The notes below the pieces were generated by a model. It was not told where the DNA came from and made no database searches. It worked only from the letters and a program-made list of their open reading frames with translations. The position numbers and the translations under genes are program-made. Below are positions 20,735-29,374 of a stretch of 30,429 nt of DNA, one piece after another (the stretch's first letter is position 1; every line of letters begins with the position of its first letter). This DNA is from a virus: positions 1 through 30,429 of IMG/VR virus record IMGVR_UViG_3300035034_000860. The stretch is one strand, 5' to 3'.

Positions 20735-21899
20735 TTGTTACCTCCGATATGTCTAATGTTCCGATTGAAAGTGATTTGAATACATTGCTAATGTCTGCTA
20801 TCTCTGAAATTACTTTGTCAGTTGTCATCAAATTAAGAAAATAAACTGACGTGTTAGCTGCACCAGTACTGCCTAATTTAATGTCAACAGGAGCAGCGAG
20901 TTCTATCTCTGGGCCGACGTGGCTTACGATCTTTGCTTTCCAGTTGCTACCATCTTTATAAACCATTATTAAATTAAGATGTGTCGCGTCCCAACTGACA
21001 ATAACTCCGAACGTTAGCCGTGTGTTAACTGTCCAAGTTGGTAAAGCTGCAACAAGAGTTTCACTATCAATTAGTATTTTAAGCTCGCTATCAGAATCGT
21101 CGAGGTAAAGCTTGTTACTACCAGCATCACTGAATAGATAGGTGTCAGATGCATCTCTGACTGCATTGACAATCATTGCAATTGAACCCGTAACAGGCAG
21201 ACAATCAGGCATAGACGGTGTAGGTAATGTTCGTGTTACTTCTGCTGTTGTAGTCGGGATGTATAGAGTTGGGTAAACCCCAACTTCAGATTGCATCCCA
21301 TAAACATATATGTCAAATAGTGTCTCTCCCGCATTTCTAAAATCTACGGCATAATAAGCAGGATTTACTGAAAACCCTGCCGAATATTTTTGCCACTTAT
21401 CGGTAAGGTCAAATAAATTATCTGTAGCTAATAGCGCCGCTTTCCCTGAAACAGATGCTGACTTTGCCCATATCGACCTTGTTCTTCCCTCTGCTCCAAC
21501 GCCAGTAATGTTAAGATAAGTAGCTGCATTGCCAGTAACCCTATATGCCCTATTACCACCAAACGGGTCTGGCTGGTCAGGAGTAATGGTAGTAGTCACG
21601 TCGCCGACTGCCTTATTGAAGTTTGGCAAAGTTTCGTTAACGTAGTTTGTTGCCCCTTTCTCGACAGCAATAATATCCTTGAATACTCCTGTCGCTAATG
21701 GGAACTTAGCCTTTTCTGGACAGTCTCCTAAAACTCCTTCTTCAGCAACAAAATCAACAGTCCTATCTATGCCCTCGCAGATCATATCTTTTAATGAGTG
21801 TAGCTTTGTGATTACGTTCCTTCCTTGTGACGTTGCTCCAGTTCCTGTGTTCATTCCACCATTAGCGGTGAATAATTGTAATATCCCTTTATCTGCCAT
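20724..21899 (-). CDS. Tail fibre/receptor-binding protein with lectin-like domain
   Basis: The start is ATG 21899 (MADKGILQLFTANGG) with AGGAGG 4 bases upstream. The 391-residue protein has a short N-terminal attachment segment (about 1-60). A carbohydrate-binding jelly-roll region follows, ending in the common tail-fibre pattern IYVYGMQSEVGVYPTLYIPT, then TTTAEVTR (about residues 195-225). The C-terminal half (GSIAMIVNAVRDASDTYLFS and onward) resembles a LamG/concanavalin-type sandwich. It probably binds host surface sugars. It is the last clear tail gene before lysis. Confidence 0.75.
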   Translation of the reverse strand: MADKGILQLFTANGGMNTGTGATSQGRNVITKLHSLKDMICEGIDRTVDFVAEEGVLGDCPEKAKFPLATGVFKDIIAVEKGATNYVNETLPNFNKAVGDVTTTITPDQPDPFGGNRAYRVTGNAATYLNITGVGAEGRTRSIWAKSASVSGKAALLATDNLFDLTDKWQKYSAGFSVNPAYYAVDFRNAGETLFDIYVYGMQSEVGVYPTLYIPTTTAEVTRTLPTPSMPDCLPVTGSIAMIVNAVRDASDTYLFSDAGSNKLYLDDSDSELKILIDSETLVAALPTWTVNTRLTFGVIVSWDATHLNLIMVYKDGSNWKAKIVSHVGPEIELAAPVDIKLGSTGAANTSVYFLNLMTTDKVISEIADISNVFKSLSIGTLDISEVTSAV

Positions 21900-21907
21900 T
21901 ATTCCTC

Positions 21908-22099
21908 CTATACACAGTCTGTGCCCCATAATAGCTTTTCTATTAGCGAGCTGATTATTAGCGTTACTGTGTTTATATCAATCACCGTTCCAGATTCGTC
22001 AGTTACATAATTTGTATAATTTCTTAAACGCTTTACGATGCCGTCTTTTTTCCCTTCTTGTTGCTGCAGTATAAAAAACGTTCGTTGTAGTCTATTCAC
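21908..22099 (-). CDS. Small tail-region protein, 63 residues
   Basis: A GTG start at 22099 overlaps the previous stop by 8 bases and is served by GGAGG 6 bases upstream. The product begins MNRLQRTFFILQQQEGKKDG and ends in a hydrophobic helix with VTLIISSLIEKLLWG. No family is recognised. It lies between the receptor-binding genes, and may help fibre assembly or be a baseplate cap. Confidence 0.6.
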   Translation of the reverse strand: MNRLQRTFFILQQQEGKKDGIVKRLRNYTNYVTDESGTVIDINTVTLIISSLIEKLLWGTDCV

Positions 22100-22391
22100 T
22101 CTCTACCTCCAGAGTCTCTAATATTCCAGGTACAAACCATTTATAAGTCAGTATCCCCGCGAGCCCGTCATCATTAGATAGACAATTCAGCCTCATTTGA
22201 GCTATTCCTTTAGCTAGTTTATTGTGTTTATTATCCGAGACAACATCGTCAAGAATACTGTTGACGGCGATTATATCATTTAGGTGCTGCCCGCTAAGCT
22301 CGACTTGCTCGATATATTCTTGAATAAAAGTAGTCTCTTGCAGACGTCTAATCTCGTCGATCTCATATTGTATTTGATTAGTTTTGCTCAT
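22092..22391 (-). CDS. Hypothetical tail-region protein, 99 residues
   Basis: The mostly helical protein starts MSKTNQIQYEIDEIRRLQET and contains YIEQVELSGQHLNDIIAVNS and a C-terminal WFVPGILETLEVESE. It starts 1 base after the end of the upstream gene and its last codons overlap the next gene. No family is recognised; a small structural or assembly protein is likely from context. Confidence 0.65.
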   Translation of the reverse strand: MSKTNQIQYEIDEIRRLQETTFIQEYIEQVELSGQHLNDIIAVNSILDDVVSDNKHNKLAKGIAQMRLNCLSNDDGLAGILTYKWFVPGILETLEVESE

Positions 22392-22392
22392 C

Positions 22393-22725
22393 TTATACTT
22401 CCTTTTTAGTTAGCTCGAAGACTATGCGTTTCATCGCTGCTCCAGATTTATCATTCTTGTCGTTAAGCGTTTCAATTGTAAAGCCATTAAGGCAAAGATA
22501 CACCACGCTGTCAAACGTTATCGATGTCTTCAAGAATATTCTCCATTTAGCAAGGTCAGCGTTGTCTCCTGTTTGCTGGAACAAGTTAACGCTGAATTCA
22601 ATTCTTTTCTTGTCGAAATTGTTTTTGATAATGTGTGTTCCAGATTGAGTCAGAAAAACTTCGTTCTGAGTAAAGTCTCCGAGATTTCTCATACCTATCC
22701 CGCTAGCTGTTAAGCTTATAGCCAT
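22393..22725 (-). CDS. Small beta-rich tail protein, 110 residues
   Basis: ATG has AAAGGAG upstream. The product MAISLTASGIGMRNLGDFTQ, then RIEFSVNLFQQTGDNADLAK and VVYLCLNGFTIETLNDKN is beta-rich, like a small tail or baseplate component. It directly follows the large baseplate gene. No family is recognised. Confidence 0.65.
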   Translation of the reverse strand: MAISLTASGIGMRNLGDFTQNEVFLTQSGTHIIKNNFDKKRIEFSVNLFQQTGDNADLAKWRIFLKTSITFDSVVYLCLNGFTIETLNDKNDKSGAAMKRIVFELTKKEV

Positions 22726-22737
22726 TTTATTGCTCCT

Positions 22738-25700
22738 TTATGGTATTAGTGAACACGGTTCTACTTTTATTTTATATTTCAACGTCATCATCTCGATGTC
22801 TGCTAACATTGGACAGAACCCCGCCCAAAGAGGTTGAGACAATGCGACGATGTTGATTCGTAAGATAGATTCGTCAGCTAATCCAGCAACTAATCCAGCT
22901 GATGTTGATAAACTATAATCAAATTGAATAACATTCGTAGGTGGTCCTTTTCTAATTACGTCTTCACGCAAAACGTTCGGGATATGAGTGGCTACATCTG
23001 TAACAACAACAGCACCGACAGGTGCTGTTGGTTCATCGGCAGTAATCCTATAAAATAGACCATAATTTGGCAGCTGAAAGGTAGCAACGTCAAATAGATG
23101 TGCCATTCCGATTATTACCCTGCGAGCTGGTGAGGTTTGTGTGTGGTCAACAAATGTCTGGATAGTTACTCTAAAATGATGTATTCCATTTTCAAAGGTT
23201 TGCTCAAACAGGTCTGATGATGATGCAAAATCAACTTCTCCTTCTTGAATGATTACTTCGTCCGAGCGTTGATAAGCAACCTCGTCACTTTCGACACTAT
23301 TAAAGAAGGTTTTCGCTCTGATTTTCTCAGCTTCAAGTTTCTTTGTAAGAAAGATTGGTTCTGAATATATCGGAGAATCTTCGTCAGGTTCTGACCCGTC
23401 TGTTGTATATCTTACAATAGCACCGCTGATTTCAGGTTTGTCGATTACAACGGAGACCTCTTGACTATCATCAATAAATACTTTTCTTATTTTGGGAGTT
23501 AGAACACTTACTGTACCAACTTCAACTTCTTCAGACAGAGTACTTGTAGAATAAACCCCTATAACAGAATAAGCCCTTGCTTTCACAGTTTTTGTAGCGT
23601 TCAATAAAAATGGTGTAGTATAAAGATTGCCTTGATTATTGCCTGATATTCCCCACAGGTCAAGAGTCATTAATGCTGAGATTATATCGTCTACTGACGT
23701 AGTATCTATAATCACAGCGTCAGCAATTCCATCAATATAAAGTTGATAATTCTCTTCTTCAGTTGTAACATCTTCGCCGTCTGTTGTATAATAAATCTTC
23801 TGCCCTTCGGCTTGAATAAGCTCAACCTCAATCATTCCCGTTATAAGACTTCTTAGCTTTATCTCAGGTTCTGTTGGCTTGGTATCTACTATAACTTTCG
23901 TGACCTCATAGTCGTCTATTTCATCAACCAGGATTGTATCTTCTATCAGGGTATACCCATCTTTAGAAATATTGTATTGATATGGGATAGAGCTAATTGG
24001 CACGTTGATAAATCTACATTTACCATTTTCGTCAGTTCCATAACTGTAGATCACGTTATTTATAATAATTGTAACAGAAACGTCCTTAATAGCGTAAATG
24101 CCCCCGTAAGTAACAGTAAATTCTATCGTTGCGATGTCTAAAACGCCAAGTTTAAGCGTGTGAACGTTGCTTTCATAATTTGGTTTGAAACTTTTAAGAT
24201 AGGTTAGAAACTCGTTTTTAATTAGGTAGTTATTAAACAGCTCTGGAGTGCTACCTAAATCTATTGCATCAAGTTCAATCTCTCGTCTGTTTTGATACGT
24301 TTTGTAATTTAAAGAAAGCTTATTACTCAAATAAGACGTGTTATCTCCAGCTATTTGATTAACATTATAGTCACTTTTAGCTCCTATTCCCATAATCGTT
24401 GTAGATAAATAAATAATATTGGCGTCAGTTATTGGTATCTGTACCCCGATAGCGTCAGGTATTATATTGACAACTCTTATCGTTCCATCATATGATGCGT
24501 AGAGTTGCTGACGGCTAATGTATAGTTGTTCTTTAATTAAGGCCAGATGATTTACCGTTCTTTGTGATAATGTGACCGCGTGTGGAAGAATCGTACCAGT
24601 TCGTCTAATTTTAAGTTCTGATAGCTCAGCGAGGGTTATATTAAGGTAGTTTATCAGGCCAACTGAATAGCTTCCAGAATAAGGCACAGGTAGGTCTATT
24701 GCTTTCTTGAATATTGGATTAGCCCCAAACTTAGAAAAGTTTCCTGATGTTGTGTTTAATGCATAGAGTTTGAATTGTCTAATTAAAGATATCCAACTGT
24801 CTGTTGTCTTCTCTTCTTCATCTAATCCCCAAATATTAGGGAACGCTTGCGAGAATGTAGGTCTTGCTGTCGACACGTGAGACGGGCTAATATATGCCCA
24901 ATCCGTAACGAAATCTTCCCTTGATACCTTCGACCAAGCTGTGATGTTATTAGGTCGCCAAACCTCAACTCTCATCTTTGCCATATATTTAGGCCTGACA
25001 TCCCATTTCGATTTTACCACGCTATATGTTGCCGTTGATAGATATGCTTCAAAAATTGCTAAATGAAGAACGACAAAATCTTGATAGTTTAGACTTGTTG
25101 ACGGGATATTAGGATTCCAACCAACCCTAATTACTTCTCCTAATAATCCAACCTCATCATAGATAAATTCATCTATTAAATAATCTGGATTAATTGCTTT
25201 ATTGTCAGCGTCAGTCAACGTTGAAAGTGTTTCATCTTCGTTTGAATTGATTAATAAAAATTGTTCTGAACTTACGTTTTGTTGTGCTGTAGCTGCTTCT
25301 TGAGTACTTGTTAATGGTAGCCCCGAAACTGTACCAATCTTGTCTAAGAATAGTTTGACGCTCCCATCAACATCACCAGACGTTTTTAACCAATATATCT
25401 TAGCTGCTCCAAGATTATCAAAGCTGAGTTCATCGTATAGTTCTAACATCTTCGTATAGTCATAACAAACAATTGTAGCAGCTCCTAAATCTATCGAATT
25501 ATTAAGCTGGTCGTTTAAGATTATCATTGTAGCTACTAATGCCGCATCTGAGTAAATCAAAGCTTTATACTTGCAAAGCGACCTGTCGACTACATTTGAC
25601 AAAGGCATTTTAACGATGTTATCCGTAATCCATTCAGTTGCAATACAGTTTATTGTGGCTCGCTGAGGTGTTCTAAAAAAGGACTTTTCAGATTCAATCT

Positions 25701-25791
25701 CAATTTCGCTAAAGTCTATTTCAATTATGTCTGCTGCTGCTAAGGTATAAGCTAACTCATCAGCAAAATTATAAAACTTAACGCTATACAT
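22738..25791 (-). CDS. Large baseplate/tail-tip protein with Ig-like and chitobiase-C repeats
   Basis: The 1017-residue protein follows the tape measure gene directly, so it probably forms the tail tip (distal tail/Tal/receptor-binding functions combined). Residues 1-550 are unrecognised, with beta-rich sequence typical of baseplate hubs. At about 555-640 lies a carboxypeptidase-regulatory-like domain (VSVTIIINNVIYSYGTDENG, then FINVPISSIPYQYNISKDGY). Two CHB_HEX_C_1-type modules follow, marked by YYTTDGEDV (about 664-672) and RYTTDGSEPDEDSPIYSEPI (about 793-812). The C-terminal 150 residues are another beta domain. Such add-on modules commonly bind glycans. Confidence 0.75.
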   Translation of the reverse strand: MYSVKFYNFADELAYTLAAADIIEIDFSEIEIESEKSFFRTPQRATINCIATEWITDNIVKMPLSNVVDRSLCKYKALIYSDAALVATMIILNDQLNNSIDLGAATIVCYDYTKMLELYDELSFDNLGAAKIYWLKTSGDVDGSVKLFLDKIGTVSGLPLTSTQEAATAQQNVSSEQFLLINSNEDETLSTLTDADNKAINPDYLIDEFIYDEVGLLGEVIRVGWNPNIPSTSLNYQDFVVLHLAIFEAYLSTATYSVVKSKWDVRPKYMAKMRVEVWRPNNITAWSKVSREDFVTDWAYISPSHVSTARPTFSQAFPNIWGLDEEEKTTDSWISLIRQFKLYALNTTSGNFSKFGANPIFKKAIDLPVPYSGSYSVGLINYLNITLAELSELKIRRTGTILPHAVTLSQRTVNHLALIKEQLYISRQQLYASYDGTIRVVNIIPDAIGVQIPITDANIIYLSTTIMGIGAKSDYNVNQIAGDNTSYLSNKLSLNYKTYQNRREIELDAIDLGSTPELFNNYLIKNEFLTYLKSFKPNYESNVHTLKLGVLDIATIEFTVTYGGIYAIKDVSVTIIINNVIYSYGTDENGKCRFINVPISSIPYQYNISKDGYTLIEDTILVDEIDDYEVTKVIVDTKPTEPEIKLRSLITGMIEVELIQAEGQKIYYTTDGEDVTTEEENYQLYIDGIADAVIIDTTSVDDIISALMTLDLWGISGNNQGNLYTTPFLLNATKTVKARAYSVIGVYSTSTLSEEVEVGTVSVLTPKIRKVFIDDSQEVSVVIDKPEISGAIVRYTTDGSEPDEDSPIYSEPIFLTKKLEAEKIRAKTFFNSVESDEVAYQRSDEVIIQEGEVDFASSSDLFEQTFENGIHHFRVTIQTFVDHTQTSPARRVIIGMAHLFDVATFQLPNYGLFYRITADEPTAPVGAVVVTDVATHIPNVLREDVIRKGPPTNVIQFDYSLSTSAGLVAGLADESILRINIVALSQPLWAGFCPMLADIEMMTLKYKIKVEPCSLIP

Positions 25792-28124
25792 TAGAAGCCA
25801 CCTCTAATTGATTCGCCGATTTTATTCGCTCGGTTTATTTCTGTTGGAGAAATCTTGTTTTGAATTGTTAAGATTGGAGAGAACTCCTTTGCCTGTAAGA
25901 TACTCGCAATCAGGGAAAGTTTATTTGACAGTCCAGAGAAACCTCCAACATCAACACTCGCACCGCTATTTATTGAGTTCAGAAGCGGCAGATTTTGAGC
26001 TGTAGCCGCTCTATTGACAACATACTCTCCTCTTGTAAGGTTCGCTAAAACGCTGTCTCTATTGGCAGAAACCCCCTCCGAAATGATGCCACCTGTCGCA
26101 TAACCTTTGACTTTCCCACCTTTATTGTGTCCTTGAACTTCACCGCCTTCATTGAATCCGAATAGCTTTGTTATTGTACCGAATATCCCAACAACTGCCT
26201 TCTTTATTGCCATCCTGATGAGGTCTTGTATGATTGCGTTAGTCATCTTGCGAAATGCACTTTGAAGATTATCAGCTTGGATGATTGAGTCTGATATTGA
26301 ACCAGCAATAGAGTTGGTAATACTTTCTCCAACCTCTGAGTAAAGCCCTTCAATCTTAGCGACCGTTACTTTTGTAGATTGTTCTTGTTGATATAATGCT
26401 AATTGATATTCTCTGCCGACCTCTCCGTGAATGCTTGAAACTTTCCAAAGATATTCCTCCCAAGCTTTTGCAATATTTTCAGGTGTAGACATTCCTATCC
26501 TAGCAAATTCGTTTTCTGCTGCTGTGACAGACTCAATCCGTTTGCGAAGCTTTTCTAATGTAGCTTGTCTGATACTTTCTCCAACCTCTGAGTAAAGCCC
26601 TTCAATCTTAGCGACCGTTACTTTTGTAGATTGTTCTTGTTGATATAATGCTAATTGATATTCTCTGCTGACCTCTCCGTGAATGCCTGAAACTTTCAAA
26701 AGATATTCCTCCCAAGCTTTTGCAATATTTTCAGGTGTAGACATTCCTACCTTAGCAAATTCGTTTTCTGCTGCTGTGACAGACTCAATCCGTTTGCGAA
26801 GCTCTTCTAATGTAGCTTGTCTGATAATTTCAAAATGTAATAAATCTTCTTCTGCTGCTGCTAATCGTTCCGTTTCTTTTGTCGCTACCTTGACTTGCTC
26901 CGTGTTGCCTTTCCCCGCTGATGTACTTTTCTCTATTGCGTTTCGTAGTGCCCCTAGTCCAACTTCATATTTATAAGTCTTGGCAGTCGTTCCAGTCATC
27001 GCATTCGCGAACTCTCCCCAAACGCTGACAACCTTCTGCTTGAAATAATCAAGAGACTTCGCCATCCCTGGGAATAGCCTTGTCCAGCCTGTAAGAGCAT
27101 CAAAAAGCAACTCGAACCCTAATAAAATAGCTTTTACTGTATTTATCCCTAATGATTTCAACATTTCAAACAGGAAAATTAACGCAGCGTATAAGCCCTT
27201 AACTGTTTTATCTGCACCTTTAAGAGATTCAAATTGCGCAACCATTGCCTTCAGCTCTTCTTCAAGCTGCTCTGTTGACAATTCACCTAAAGTCTCTTGA
27301 ACGTCTCCAATTGAAACGTTGAGAGCATTAAAGTAACCAACGGCATCTTTAATGAACGGTATCATTTTGCTTGCTGCCCCGTCTGTTGACCTGACTAAAC
27401 CAATGCCTAATTCTTCCTTGAGGTCTCCGAAGAGGTTTTTAAGTTGGATAGACGGTTCAATCATATGAGCGGCAGCGTTTGCAAATTTGCCTTCAACGGT
27501 GTCTAAAATAATCGCTTGAGCTTTTGCAAGTTGGTTCGTTTCTGAAAAGTTCTTTATCATCTCTTGCTGCGTGTCAGTAAATACAATCCCTACCCGTCTA
27601 AGTCTGGTAAGCCCTTCAACGGGAGATTCTAAAGCTATTCCCAAGACTGCCGTTGCTGAAGAGAGCCCCCCCGTAACAGTCGCCATATCAACTACGTTCT
27701 TAATCGCTCTCTTGAAGGTTTCACCTGTTACGTTCTGGAACTTGAGCATTGATGACATTGCCTCTTTCATTATCTCTTCATCACCATAATTCGAGACCGC
27801 TTGAAGCTCTCCAGCCATTCGTTGAAGCTGACTAGCTGTAAATCCTGCTGCTCCACCTGTTGCATTGACTTGAGCTTCTAATAGCCTAAATGAACGCTCT
27901 TGATTTCTTGCAAATTGTTCAAGGTCTTTCATTATATCAAACGCCTTCTTCATAGCAAACAGTCCAGCTGCAACGCCTGCAATAGCCCCCGCTATTTTAG
28001 CAAAGCCTTGCGACATTTTAGAAGCTGATGACTCAGCTTTCCTTACCGATTTATCAAGCTCTCTGTCAAATTTGCCTGTCTTTGCATCGATTTCAGCGTA
28101 TAATGTCCCAATGTTTTCTGCCAT
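25791..28124 (-). CDS. Tail tape measure protein
   Basis: The 777-residue protein begins like other tape measures (IGTLYAEIDAKTGKFDRELD, coiled coil, then FAKIAGAIAGVAAGLFAMKK). It has hydrophobic segments in the middle (LIFLFEMLKSL and AILLGFELLF). It ends with the typical EGGEVQGHNKGGKVKGYATG and SANRDSVLANLTRGEYVVNR region. It sets tail length and is ejected into the host at infection. Residues about 434-601 consist of two nearly identical 84-residue repeats. It overlaps the baseplate gene by 1 base and follows the tail chaperones. Confidence 0.93.
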   Translation of the reverse strand: MAENIGTLYAEIDAKTGKFDRELDKSVRKAESSASKMSQGFAKIAGAIAGVAAGLFAMKKAFDIMKDLEQFARNQERSFRLLEAQVNATGGAAGFTASQLQRMAGELQAVSNYGDEEIMKEAMSSMLKFQNVTGETFKRAIKNVVDMATVTGGLSSATAVLGIALESPVEGLTRLRRVGIVFTDTQQEMIKNFSETNQLAKAQAIILDTVEGKFANAAAHMIEPSIQLKNLFGDLKEELGIGLVRSTDGAASKMIPFIKDAVGYFNALNVSIGDVQETLGELSTEQLEEELKAMVAQFESLKGADKTVKGLYAALIFLFEMLKSLGINTVKAILLGFELLFDALTGWTRLFPGMAKSLDYFKQKVVSVWGEFANAMTGTTAKTYKYEVGLGALRNAIEKSTSAGKGNTEQVKVATKETERLAAAEEDLLHFEIIRQATLEELRKRIESVTAAENEFAKVGMSTPENIAKAWEEYLLKVSGIHGEVSREYQLALYQQEQSTKVTVAKIEGLYSEVGESIRQATLEKLRKRIESVTAAENEFARIGMSTPENIAKAWEEYLWKVSSIHGEVGREYQLALYQQEQSTKVTVAKIEGLYSEVGESITNSIAGSISDSIIQADNLQSAFRKMTNAIIQDLIRMAIKKAVVGIFGTITKLFGFNEGGEVQGHNKGGKVKGYATGGIISEGVSANRDSVLANLTRGEYVVNRAATAQNLPLLNSINSGASVDVGGFSGLSNKLSLIASILQAKEFSPILTIQNKISPTEINRANKIGESIRGGF
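26321..26824 (-). repeat. Tandem 252-bp direct duplication in the tape measure gene
   Basis: 26321-26572 and 26573-26824 differ at only about 6 positions by eye. Each encodes 84 residues (for example ESVTAAENEFA and EVGESI), so reading frame is kept. The near identity points to a recent duplication. Confidence 0.92.
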
Positions 28125-28318
28125 TAAAAAACTCCTTTCCTTAAGTTTTGCTCGTCAACAAGCGTTTCTATGATTGATATCGGTTTAAGCGACTCACCAC
28201 CACCCAACCAAGATTGAAGGTTACCGATGTTTTCCATAAATCTTTCTATATACCAAATGCTCATTGAATCTATTTCCTTAATACTGAAATTATAGAAATG
28301 GCTAAGCATTGCATACAC
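28124..28318 (-). CDS. Tail assembly chaperone extension (GT, made by -1 frameshift)
   Basis: This 64-codon frame starts formally at a GTG that overlaps the previous gene's stop, but it has no ribosome binding site. The frame is open back to the A9 run at 28346-28354 in the upstream gene. A -1 shift there would give a fusion of about 177 residues: residues 1-104 of the upstream protein, then GLERSSWCV, then this region (VYAMLSHFYNFSIKEIDSMS and onward). This is the gpG/gpGT arrangement of siphophages, where the extended form recruits the tail tube protein to the tape measure. A separately initiated 64-residue product is the less likely alternative. Confidence 0.82.
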   Translation of the reverse strand: MYAMLSHFYNFSIKEIDSMSIWYIERFMENIGNLQSWLGGGESLKPISIIETLVDEQNLRKGVF

Positions 28319-28656
28319 TACACACCAGCTTGAGCGTTCAAGTCCTTTTTTTTTACGCTGTAGGTTTCAAGCTTTGTCATCTCCTCTTGAAAGAGTTGCA
28401 TTGTAGCTAATGAAAACCTCTTTAGTATCCACCTAATAGAAATCGGAAACAAACGTTTTACAATAGGGATGTTACATCGGAAATTATCGTAACGTATGGC
28501 GTCCCTGATTGCAAACGCTAGTAGTACAGCTTGTCCCGTGCTGTTATTCTTATACCTGTTAAAAGCTTTTTCGATGTTAATAATGTCTTGAAGGCATCTT
28601 TGCCTAATTATGAATGTTTTTCCGTTTATCGTGACTTCTCGTTTATCCTGGAACAT
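28318..28656 (-). CDS. Tail assembly chaperone (G-like)
   Basis: The 112-residue protein begins MFQDKREVTINGKTFIIRQR, contains the helical stretch DIINIEKAFNRYKNNSTGQA, and lies between the tail-tube genes and the tape measure gene, the position of lambda gpG. It should coat the tape measure during tail assembly and not enter the virion. The gene contains A9 near its end (codons 101-104, GTA AAA AAA AAG), a slippery site for the GT fusion. Confidence 0.82.
   Translation of the reverse strand: MFQDKREVTINGKTFIIRQRCLQDIINIEKAFNRYKNNSTGQAVLLAFAIRDAIRYDNFRCNIPIVKRLFPISIRWILKRFSLATMQLFQEEMTKLETYSVKKKDLNAQAGV
28346..28354 (-). promoter_or_regulatory. Slippery A9 run for -1 ribosomal frameshift
   Basis: The coding strand has GT followed by nine A and GG. 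In the zero frame this reads GTA AAA AAA AAG, containing the heptamer A AAA AAA. A -1 slip continues AAA GGA CTT into the next open frame without a stop until 28124. Confidence 0.85.
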
Positions 28657-28661
28657 CTGCT

Positions 28662-29360
28662 TTACTCCGTAACATCAGAATCATAAACATAAAGCGTGTT
28701 CGATAAAGGTGCAGAAAGAGTAGGTCCAGGATACTTTTCAAAAACAGCTTCTACCTTAATCCCTGTCCCGAAGTCTGCTGTAGCTATCGTCAATTCTGCT
28801 GTATTAATATTGCCGTCTATAACATCAGAGTCATAATAAACCCAATTATCTGCAGGCTTATAATAATAAAACATGTTTATTTTATCCGTAGCTACGGCGT
28901 CAGCAGGTAAAACATAACCAACATTGACAACCGTATAACTTCCACTTATCGCAGCTGAAACAAGAGCGAGACTATGAATACTAAAAGCCTCTTTTATCAC
29001 CCCTGTAGCCTGATAATTGAACGTTCTTGCTATCATCTCACCAACAGCTACCGGGTTTGAGATTGACGTTATAATCGCACTAAGCCGTCTTGTTGAGTGT
29101 TTATCTTGAAGCTCGATTACAACGGATGTATCAGCTGTAACGGGGATTATTGACGCTGCCTTTTCAAGCACAACAAAGCTTCCAGATGTGTTTTTAAGCC
29201 CGTCTGTGATAAATGTTCTTGCGTTGCTGCCAGCTTCGGATTGAGCGGTAACATCTAAAACGTTCACTTCTGCCGAAAGATCCCAAGTATTCGTTATCAA
29301 TACTTTTTCGATAGGAGCAGGGAAATAAACCTGCCCCTGCTTTCCTGTATATTTTATCAT
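28662..29360 (-). CDS. Major tail (tube) protein, long paralogue with C-terminal domain
   Basis: Residues 1-128 of 232 align with the 123-residue protein at 29375, sharing WDLSAEVNVLDVTAQ, ARTFITDGLKNTSGSFV, and TSISNPVAVGE-type segments. The N-terminal part has the tube-protein pattern of phage tails. The C-terminal 100 residues are an added beta domain with two YDSDV elements. It could form the tube with the domain facing outward, as in lambda gpV. It lies next to the tail chaperone gene, the normal place for the main tube gene. Confidence 0.8.
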   Translation of the reverse strand: MIKYTGKQGQVYFPAPIEKVLITNTWDLSAEVNVLDVTAQSEAGSNARTFITDGLKNTSGSFVVLEKAASIIPVTADTSVVIELQDKHSTRRLSAIITSISNPVAVGEMIARTFNYQATGVIKEAFSIHSLALVSAAISGSYTVVNVGYVLPADAVATDKINMFYYYKPADNWVYYDSDVIDGNINTAELTIATADFGTGIKVEAVFEKYPGPTLSAPLSNTLYVYDSDVTE

Positions 29361-29374
29361 TTTTATCTCCCTTT

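Noticed and set aside
26683-26976. Plus-strand open frame over the tape measure repeat
   Set aside because: It is antisense to the tape measure, serine-rich shadow composition, and lacks an RBS.
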